Part shown: one piece after another, positions 51,659 through 58,800 of the stretch
Layout: each line of letters starts with the position of its first letter
Numbering within the stretch: position 1 is the stretch's first letter
NCBI GenBank assembly: GCA_041741415.1
Contig: JBGSKC010000028.1
Location: 124,001 to 188,000, forward strand
Source of the DNA: JANQTF01 sp041741415
GTDB lineage: Bacteria; Bacteroidota; Bacteroidia; J057
Length of the DNA stretch: 64,000 nucleotides
Reading direction: 5' to 3'
Position numbers and translations under genes: made by a program
Notes under the pieces: generated by a model
The model's database searches: none
What the model was told of the DNA's origin: nothing
What the model saw: the letters and a program-made list of their open reading frames with translations, nothing else

Positions 51659-51730
51659 CTCGGTAAACAACCGAGTCAGACACAGATGGCAGACATATCT
51701 GCAACACCGCCAGTAGCGGTATCTGTGTCT
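51659..51730. ncRNA. Predicted three-way-junction structure upstream of rpsL
   Basis: A perfect 10-bp outer stem (51678-51687 with 51721-51730) encloses two perfect 5-bp hairpins (51689-51693 with 51698-51702, loop 4; 51706-51710 with 51716-51720, loop 5). A separate 6-bp hairpin (51659-51664 with 51670-51675) sits two bases to its left. The same fold is possible on both strands. It lies upstream of the rpsL promoter, so it is probably not part of the main rpsL mRNA. Class and strand are unknown; it may be a small RNA, a longer-leader element or a DNA-level cruciform. Confidence 0.4.
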
Positions 51731-51892
51731 TTACTCACTTGTCCTCCCGGGATACCTGGCCATCAGGCGCTTAAGGCATTGCCATGAAGGTGGATGACCT
51801 ATTTAATTGGCTTCCTCGTAAGGTCTCCTTTCGAATGGGCACGCAAGTTACGCACAGTTTCGGGATTTGCAAAAAAGGTTTCAAAGTTTCCC

Positions 51893-51930
51893 AAAAAATA
51901 AGCCCGGCACTTTTCAGCGCCAGGCTTATT
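51893..51930 (-). terminator. Terminator of the gldN-like gene
   Basis: On the minus strand an 8-bp stem (plus arms 51897-51904 and 51923-51930, with further G/C pairing inside) runs into a T run (plus A run 51893-51898), about 50 bases past the stop at 51978. Confidence 0.7.
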
Positions 51931-51977
51931 TCCTTCTCCTGCTACCCTACTCCTTCCTCATCATGCCTCCTCCCGCT

Positions 51978-52865
51978 TCAATAACTCCATAAATGTGATT
52001 CATATTCCACCATTTCCTGACGCCGGCGCTCCGCTTCCATCAAGGTCCGAACGGGGTGGCCACCAACCTGGATAGGGAATGCATGGAAAATCCGCAGGTC
52101 AAACACCTCGGCCACAGAACGGGCCTCCGCATCGTTGAACCTTGATTTCCACATTGTTTCATCCAGCACGTCCCGCACTTCCACCCAGCGAAAACGCGCC
52201 AGTACTTTTTCCGGCAGGGTTTCTCCCGGGTCCACCCAGATCACCTCAAAAAAATCGATTCTCTGCTGGAGCCGTGAAGTGTTTTTGTCGAAAATGTAAT
52301 CTTCCACCACATGCAGAACTTGTTCGTAGGGAGCGAGCTCAGGCAAGGCCTGAGTGGTAACCACAGTTTCTGTACCCGGAGCCTGGTCAAATGGGGTACC
52401 CCATTCACTTTCCTGCCCCACGTTCCATTCTGCTGCTGATTCTTCGTTCCAACCTTGGTCCAGGGTGCTGGCTTCCGCTTCTGCCAATCCGGCTTCACTT
52501 CCCCAGCCGTCTTCATCTGCTGCCTGGAGCACAGATTCAAACTCCCGCATCCTGGCTACCAGTTCTTCATATGTATAGGTGTTGTCCCACGAATCGGGAT
52601 CATAGGCCACGATACGCCCGGCCTTCATGCCGTCGATCAGGGCCATGATCATGCCGTCTGTGTGGGTGTAACGGCCGTTCTCACTGTAATAATTCGATTC
52701 GTGGCGAACGAGCGGCTGGTTGACTTTCTCCACCAGGCTGATGCGATTTACAATTCTGCGACGCCAGAAATGGTCGTCTTCCCGAATAGATGGCTGCGCA
52801 ACAACCAGCAGGTCGGCGCTCAAACATGCCATCAGGGCCCAGGCGATGATGAGGGAATGCTTCAT
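51978..52865 (-). CDS. gldN: GldN/PorN-like T9SS and gliding motility protein
   Basis: A 295-residue protein with a signal peptide (MKHSLIIAWALMACLSADLLVVA). The family start is seen in DDHFWRRRIVNRISLVEKVNQPL and MIMALIDGMKAGRIVAYDPDS, and the family core in YIFDKNTSRLQQRIDFFEVIW, DETMWKSRFNDAEARS and VRTLMEAERRRQEMVEYESHL. GldN forms, with GldK, a periplasmic ring of T9SS. Between the two halves, residues about 111-177 are an acidic insert rich in Glu, Trp, Gly and Ala. It stands alone: gldK, gldL and gldM are not adjacent, so it may be an extra paralog. Start at 52865 chosen for the signal peptide. Confidence 0.8.
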   Translation of the reverse strand: MKHSLIIAWALMACLSADLLVVAQPSIREDDHFWRRRIVNRISLVEKVNQPLVRHESNYYSENGRYTHTDGMIMALIDGMKAGRIVAYDPDSWDNTYTYEELVARMREFESVLQAADEDGWGSEAGLAEAEASTLDQGWNEESAAEWNVGQESEWGTPFDQAPGTETVVTTQALPELAPYEQVLHVVEDYIFDKNTSRLQQRIDFFEVIWVDPGETLPEKVLARFRWVEVRDVLDETMWKSRFNDAEARSVAEVFDLRIFHAFPIQVGGHPVRTLMEAERRRQEMVEYESHLWSY

Positions 52866-53183
52866 ACCCGAAAATGAATGTGATAAACAGTACATGATTC
52901 GGGTAAGGCTGGGTCATCGGCAAAAAAGATGTTTATGTGATCAAAAGACCAGATCTGGCCTCAGGCCTATTTTTTACGCCGAACTACCCTTCGTTATTGT
53001 CGATCGGGTGTGCCCGGTGAGCCTTATGCAGCGAGAGAAAGAGAGTCCTAAGCAAAAAAAACCGGATTCATACAGAACCCGGCTTGCCTGATGAGAGAAA
53101 AAAGCCCTGAATACTGTGAGCAGGACCTGTTTTTTCCTTGATTTGCTGCTATAACGGCTTTCTATTCAAAGGTTACACCCCTC
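52866..53183. other. Divergent intergenic region between gldN-like gene and prmC
   Basis: 318 bases with no supported gene. It holds a minus-strand terminator-like hairpin (53054-53082). No exact TAnnTTTG promoter was found for either gene. Confidence 0.5.
53054..53082 (-). terminator. Terminator-like hairpin upstream of gldN-like gene
   Basis: On the minus strand an 8-bp stem with one wobble pair (plus arms 53062-53069 and 53075-53082, 5-base loop) followed by eight T residues (plus A run 53054-53061). No minus-strand gene ends just upstream of it: the nearest, at 54119, has its own terminator. It may insulate gldN from antisense reading of prmC or end a small RNA. Confidence 0.6.
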
Positions 53184-54056
53184 ATGCTTCACCACGAAGT
53201 TTACCAGCGTTACCATACGTTGCGCCAGCAACTGCTTGGCAGCTATGCCGCAGGCGAGGCCGACCAAGTGGCGCGGTTCTGGCTGGAGCATGTGACACAG
53301 ACCGACTGGAGGGATTGGATGCGGCACCCTGAGCGTGCCTGGAATCCTGACTGGGAGGAACTTTTTCATGAAGGGGGTGCGGCTCTCCTGGCCGGACAGC
53401 CGGTTCAACATCTGATGGGATATGGCTATTTCTACGGAAGGAGGTTTGCAGTAGGGCCGGAGGTACTCATTCCCAGGCAAGAAACCGAGGAATTGCTCGT
53501 GTGGGGGCTGGAGAAAATCGAGGGGCTGGTGAACCCGCGTCTGCTCGACATCGGGACGGGAAGTGGCTGTCTGGCGGTGAGTTTTGTACTGGAGGCGGCG
53601 ATCCGGGGTCAGCAAGCTGCGGTAGTGGGGATGGATCTATCGGAGGCGGCCCTTGCTGTGGCTCTTCAAAATGCGGATGCCCACGGGGTGCAAATTCGTT
53701 GGTGGCACCAGGATGTTTTCCTGGCCGACCTTGCAGAAGAACCGCCGTTCGATATGATTGTGTCCAACCCGCCCTATGTAACTGAGGATGACCGCTTAGA
53801 AATGAGTGCACTCGTGCTGGACCATGAGCCCGCCCTAGCGCTTTTTGCGCCGCCGGAAGATGCGCTGGCTTTTTACCGGCGAATAACGCAGATGGCCCGG
53901 GAGGCGCTAAAACCTGGCGGGAGCTTGCTGTTTGAGATCAATGCCGGGATGGGCGAAGAGGTAGTGGGCCTGTTGGAGGCGGCTGGGTTTGAGGAGGTGG
54001 AACTGCGCCGGGATCTTCAGGGCCGGAACAGGATGGTAGGGGGAAAACAAAGCTAA
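53184..54056 (+). CDS. prmC: Release factor glutamine methyltransferase
   Basis: 290 residues. Methylates the Gln of the GGQ loop in peptide chain release factors. N-terminal helical domain with GQPVQHLMGYGYFYGRRFAV, then PEVLIPRQETEEL, the SAM-binding DIGTGSGCLA (about residues 121-130) and the catalytic NPPY (195-198 in VSNPPYV). ATG at 53184 fits the family. Confidence 0.96.
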   Translation: MLHHEVYQRYHTLRQQLLGSYAAGEADQVARFWLEHVTQTDWRDWMRHPERAWNPDWEELFHEGGAALLAGQPVQHLMGYGYFYGRRFAVGPEVLIPRQETEELLVWGLEKIEGLVNPRLLDIGTGSGCLAVSFVLEAAIRGQQAAVVGMDLSEAALAVALQNADAHGVQIRWWHQDVFLADLAEEPPFDMIVSNPPYVTEDDRLEMSALVLDHEPALALFAPPEDALAFYRRITQMAREALKPGGSLLFEINAGMGEEVVGLLEAAGFEEVELRRDLQGRNRMVGGKQS

Positions 54057-54062
54057 ATGCTC

Positions 54063-54095
54063 AAAAAAAAAGAAGCCACCTCATTGAGGTGGCTT
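54063..54095 (-). terminator. Terminator of the small lipoprotein gene
   Basis: On the minus strand an 11-bp inverted repeat (plus arms 54073-54083 and 54085-54095, real loop about 5 bases) followed by TTCTTTTTTTTT-like sequence (plus A run 54063-54071). It lies 24 bases past the stop at 54119 and just beyond prmC. Confidence 0.85.
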
Positions 54096-54118
54096 ATCAT
54101 GCTTTCAGCAATGGACAA

Positions 54119-54343
54119 TTAGTTTTTGCCCTCTACTGCACCTTCCACGGCTTCGGCGGCGGCGTCCATGGTGGTATCCATGGTTTCGACAGCGTCGGTA
54201 GCAACTTCGGTGGCAGCGTCAGCAGCGTCTTCCACAGCTTCGGTAGCATTCTCGGTAGCAGTTTCGGCGGTAGAAGCAGCTTCTTCACAGCCAAACATAA
54301 ACATACCGGCCACCATGACCATTGCGATCCACTTGAATTTCAT
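54119..54343 (-). CDS. Small Ala/Glu/Thr-rich lipoprotein
   Basis: 74 residues. Signal peptide with lipobox MFMFGC (Cys 19), then a mature part of 55 residues made of Ala, Glu, Thr, Asp and Val with a heptad- or 11-mer-like pattern (ATENATEAVEDAADAATEV, VETMDTTMDAAAEAVEGAV). It should form a single amphipathic acidic helix tethered to a membrane. It has its own good promoter (54381-54412) and strong terminator, so it is probably an abundant single-gene transcript. Similar tiny lipoproteins are common in Bacteroidota; function unknown. Start at 54343 rather than 54352. Confidence 0.75.
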   Translation of the reverse strand: MKFKWIAMVMVAGMFMFGCEEAASTAETATENATEAVEDAADAATEVATDAVETMDTTMDAAAEAVEGAVEGKN

Positions 54344-54380
54344 AATGCTCAAAAGTTAAATTCGTCGTTCGATTCCGATA

Positions 54381-54412
54381 CAAATATAAGTGGACCGGAA
54401 TTTGATTTGCAA
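54381..54412 (-). promoter_or_regulatory. Promoter of the small lipoprotein gene
   Basis: On the minus strand TTG (plus 54410-54412), 21-base spacer, TATATTTG (plus 54381-54388), 38 bases before the start codon. The surrounding 200 bases are notably A/T-rich compared with the rest of the window, which may help promoter strength. Confidence 0.65.
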
Positions 54413-54565
54413 GTTTTTTACGCAAAAAGTAACTAGAAAATCAAAAAAATCCGAAATCAAATGAAAGTACTATCCTCAGAATCAGCAGTTTGTTTGTCTA
54501 TCTTTCAAAAAGGGGGAAATATTTCAGACTACTAAAATCCGAATCACGAAAAAGGATAAACTCTA

Positions 54566-55546
54566 TTATTTTTTTCGATTGATCGCATACTCCATCAGCT
54601 CAAGCATTGCTGTTTTAGCCTCTGATTCTTCAAACCCCATTAGCAAAGCCTGTGCCTCCGCCAGGTAGATCTCCATCGTTTGGTGGGAATAGTCAATTCC
54701 CCCGTTGTCGGCTACATACTGAATCAGCCATTTCACCTGCTCGGGGTCTTTGTTGTGGTGCTTCACGATGTTGATAAGCTTTCTTCGCTCCCTCCAGGAG
54801 GATTTGTTCAGCACATGAATCAAGGGCAAGGTCATTTTCTTTTCCTTGATGTCGATAGCGAGGGGCTTGCCGATATCATCAGTGCCGTAGTCAAGCAGGT
54901 CGTCTTTGATCTGGTAGGCGATGCCGAGTTTTTCGCCAAAGAGGCGCATGGATTCCACCACTTCGGGGTCGTCAGTGGCGGAGGCTGCACCGGTTTCGCA
55001 GCAGGCCGCGATGAGGGATGCTGTTTTTTGACGAATGATGTCGAGGTAAATGGCTTCGTCGATGTTGAGCTTACGGGCCTTTTCGAGCTGGAGGAGTTCA
55101 CCCTCAGCAATCATCTTCACGGCTTTGGAGTTGATCTTGAGCAGGAGAAAATCGTCGTGCTCAAGGGCCATCAGCATGCCCCTCGACAAAAGAAAATCGC
55201 CAACAAGCACGGCGATTTTGTTCTTCCACAAGGCATTGATAGAAAAAAAGCCGCGGCGTTTGTCGGAATCATCCACCACGTCATCGTGGATAAGGGAGGC
55301 TGTGTGGAGCAATTCGATGAGGGCAGCGCCCCGGTAGGTGGAGGGGTTGATACCGCCACAAAGCCGGGCGGAGAGCAGCACGAGCATAGGCCGCATTTGC
55401 TTGCCTTTCCGCTTCATGAGAAAGCGGGTGATGCGGTCGAGCAAAGCAACGTCGGTCTTCATCGCCGAGCGGAAATACCGTTCGAAGTATTCCAACTCCT
55501 GCTCGATGGGAGCCTGAATAACACGCATGCTGGAGGACTCTGCCAT
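54566..55546 (-). CDS. Polyprenyl diphosphate synthase (trans-isoprenyl type)
   Basis: A 326-residue enzyme that extends allylic diphosphates with isopentenyl units, probably to make the menaquinone side chain. First Asp-rich motif at 88-93 (HDDVVDDSDKRRG), second at 215-219 (KDDLLDYGTDD), plus GKQMRPMLVLLSARL. Chain length is not predictable from what I can see. Start at 55546 or at the internal ATG 55528 (MRVIQAP). A TAAGTTTG box lies just upstream. Confidence 0.94.
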   Translation of the reverse strand: MAESSSMRVIQAPIEQELEYFERYFRSAMKTDVALLDRITRFLMKRKGKQMRPMLVLLSARLCGGINPSTYRGAALIELLHTASLIHDDVVDDSDKRRGFFSINALWKNKIAVLVGDFLLSRGMLMALEHDDFLLLKINSKAVKMIAEGELLQLEKARKLNIDEAIYLDIIRQKTASLIAACCETGAASATDDPEVVESMRLFGEKLGIAYQIKDDLLDYGTDDIGKPLAIDIKEKKMTLPLIHVLNKSSWRERRKLINIVKHHNKDPEQVKWLIQYVADNGGIDYSHQTMEIYLAEAQALLMGFEESEAKTAMLELMEYAINRKK

Positions 55547-55855
55547 AGGTAATTGCAAACTTACGCTTTTGACGGCAAGCAACCTCAGGGCCGCCCACCG
55601 AAGCCAAAAAAAACCTTTCCAATCAGGGGGATTCCCTGCTCAGAGTTGTTTTATTCCTGATAAAGAGGAAGGCTGCCGACTGCCTGTGTTTGTCCGCAAA
55701 AAAATGCCTACCTTCTTCCCAGATCTTCAAACAACGCAGCAGGCTGCTTGTTTTTTACGTCTGCCCTGCAAATCGAATTCCTCCATCCCTAGTCAGTCCC
55801 TATGGCGTGAATGCTACTCCATCATTCGTTTACTACCTAATTCAATCCCAAAGCC
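55547..55855. other. Divergent intergenic region before the large adhesin gene
   Basis: 309 bases without a supported gene. It holds the -7 box for the polyprenyl synthase (55556-55563). No clear promoter was found for the plus-strand adhesin; small frames at 55527 and 55690 have no support. Confidence 0.5.
55556..55563 (-). promoter_or_regulatory. Possible promoter box of the polyprenyl synthase gene
   Basis: The minus strand reads TAAGTTTG, an exact TAnnTTTG match; TTG triplets at plus 55576-55578 and 55580-55582 lie 12 and 16 bases upstream, a little closer than usual. The box is only about 10 bases from the ATG at 55546, so it fits the later start at 55528 better. Confidence 0.45.
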
Positions 55856-58800
55856 ATGAGGCGTTTCTGGACAGCGCTACTCCTGCTCGGAGGAATCTTG
55901 GGAGGATCCCTTCACGCCACGCACATCGTTGGCGCAGAATTGTACTATGAGTGTGTTGACTCGGTCACCAACGAGTACGACATAACCCTGAAACTCTATC
56001 GGGATTGTCTGAACGGGCAGGCCCCCTACGACCAGAACATTACGCTTTTTGTGTTCAACGGGGCCACGGGAACCATTTTCCAAACGGTCAATGTGGTTGT
56101 TCCGCCGGTAACGCCTCAAATCCAGCCGACAAGCTGGGATGCCTGTGTGGCCACGATACCCAACATTTGTGTGGAGGAGGGCATTTATCGCACCACCATC
56201 ACCCTGCCGCCAAGTGCGGGCGGGTATTTTCTGGGTTGGTCACGCTGCTGCCGCAACCAGGCGATTGACAACCTGCTTACCCCGCTGCAGGAGGGGATCT
56301 CCTACCTGGCGCGTGTGCCGGCTTCCAGCGAGGCAGCTTGCAACAACATGCCTACTTTCGACCAGGTGCCGCCGATCTTTCTTTGTGCCAACCAGCCTTT
56401 TAACTTCGACCACTCTGCAACCGACCCCGACGGCGACTCCCTCGTGTATGCCCTCGTGAACCCTTACACCGGGACCAATTTCGCAGGCCAGGGTACAGGC
56501 AACCCACAAACTGGCGGCAACCCGCCAACGGTTGATCCCTTCACCAACCTGATGGGGCCTCCCCCTTATAACAGCGTTGCCTTTGCGCCAGGCTACTCCT
56601 TCCTCAATCCTTTTGGTTCCAACAATTTTAACATAGATCCGCAAACAGGATTTATCTCCGTAACCCCCAATCAGGTTGGAATTTTCGTCTTTGCCATTTC
56701 AGTTTTTGAATACCGAAACGGGGTTTTACTGAGCGAAAACCGACGCGATTTCCAGATTCATATCCTAACCTGCCTGCCACAGGGTGCTCCCCCGGTAATC
56801 AGTCACAACCTGACGGGCAACAACTTCAATGGAGACACTATTTTTGTCAACGCCGGGCAGCCGTTTTGCTATAATGTAACGGTCGTTGACCCAGCGCCCA
56901 ATGACGTGCTGAATGCCTATACTGTGTCTGCGGCTTTTGGCAATGGCAATTTCTTTCCGCCAAAGGCAACTTTCACATGGACAGGCACCAACCCCATACA
57001 GGGCCAGGTATGCTGGACACCAGCCTGCGCCTACAATGGCCAAACGGTGCCCATGATCATCGGAGCCAAAGACATTGACGACTGCACCAACATTGCCGAC
57101 GTGTTCGACACGGTTTGGATCAAAATCACAGTTCCACCCAACCAACCGCCCCTCATCACGCCCAACCTTGCCGGCCTGAATGTGAGCAACGACACCATCA
57201 TTGTGGAGGCGCTTGAAAATTTTTGTGTGCCTTTTATTGTAACAGACCCCAACCCTGGCGACGCGCTGATCACCTTCGGGCTCAGCCCGGTATTTTCTGC
57301 TGCGGGCGGGCCCACCATTTCTTTCGCAGGCAGCAACCCCTTAACCGGGCAAATTTGCTGGACTCCAGGATGCAATTTTTCGGGGCAAACCATTCAGTTA
57401 AGCTGGGGGGCGCAGGATCTTTCGCCATGCAACAATGCTTTTCCTGCCACGAAGACCCTCTATGTGCGGGTAGTGCCCCCGGTGACCAACGCCCCGGTGA
57501 TCAGCACCAACCTCAATGGCAATATTTTCAGCAACGACACCATCTTCGTAGATGCGCTGGATGATCTCTGCTTCAGCTTCACGGCCACCGACCCTGACGC
57601 GGGTTCCACTTTGACTTTCCAGCCGCTGAGCCCCATTTTCTCGAATGCCAACGGACCTACCGTTACGACATCGGGCAATAACCCGCTGACCGGGACTGTG
57701 TGCTGGGATCCTTCCTGCGATTTTGTTGGGCAAACGATCCCCTTCATCATCGGCGTTCAGGACCCCGGGCCTTGCAACAGCCTGGGAATTGCCAGAGACA
57801 CGGTGTATGTGCAAGTGGGTGCTCCGGCAAATGCCGGCCCTGCCATTGTGTCGAATTTAGCGGGCAATCTGTTTGTTGATGATACCATTTTCGTCCTTGC
57901 TAACGACGCATTTTGCTATAGTTTTCTGGCCACCGACCCTAATGGCGATCCCCTGACAGTATCCCCTTCCGGGGCCATTTTTGGCAACATCAACCCGCCG
58001 GTGGTGACAACATCCGGTACCAACCCCATCACCGGCACCGTGTGCTGGACCCCCAATTGCAACCAGGTGGGAGCCATTGTGCCGATTGTGCTGCGGGTGC
58101 AGGACCAGGCAGTGTGCAACCAAACCGTGACTGTGTCGGACACGGTATTTATCAAGATCAGCCTGCCGCCCAACGATCCGCCCCAGATAGTTCATTTATT
58201 CAACAACCTCACCGTATCGGGCGACACCATCTTTGCCGACGCCACAGACAGCCTCTGCTTTTACCTGAACTTCTCCGACCTCAACAACGGAGACATCCTC
58301 ACACCCTTCACGGTAAGCCCTATTTTCAACGACCCCAACGGGCCTTCCTTTTCCTTTGTGGGGGTCAATCCAGTGCTGGGAGAAGTCTGCTGGCGGCCAG
58401 GCTGTGAATTTGAGGGGCAACTGATCGAATTAATTTTGGGGGTTGAGGATAACGGCGAATGCAACAATGAAAAGCAGGCATTTGACACCGTTTACATCCA
58501 AATCAGTGATCCCCAGACCATTGCGCCTATTGTGGGTCACGACCTCGGCGGCCTGAACGCCGTGGGAGACACCGTGTATATTGAAATTGGCGACGACCTT
58601 TGCTATGATTTTTTCATTGCCGACCAGACCGTGGATAATGGCCTGACCTACACGGCTGAGTTCCAGGACTTCTTTGGAACCACCCTGAACCTCACCACCC
58701 TGAATGTCGTGTTCCGGAATGATTCCATCCTGGGCGAGGTTTGCTTCGCTTCCGACTGCTCCAATGGCGGAACCGTTTACCGGAGCATCATTACAGGTAT

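Larger units (their letters stand above)
51532..51977. other. Regulatory region between rpsL and gldN-like gene
   Basis: 446 bases without a supported gene. It holds the rpsL promoter (51558-51588), a set of perfect hairpins at 51659-51730 described separately, and the gldN-like terminator (51891-51930). A 66-codon plus-strand frame at 51784 runs through that terminator and is not accepted. Confidence 0.6.

Noticed and set aside
51678..51730. tRNA or hammerhead ribozyme reading of the three-way junction
   Set aside because: Too short for a tRNA, no TTC or CCA-type features, and neither strand has the CUGANGA and GAAA core of a hammerhead.
51784..51984. 66-codon plus-strand frame downstream of the rpsL upstream region
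   Set aside because: Runs through the gldN-like terminator and into the end of that gene; no motif or conserved feature.
54680..55552. 290-codon plus-strand frame
   Set aside because: Antisense to the polyprenyl diphosphate synthase with its clear Asp-rich motifs.
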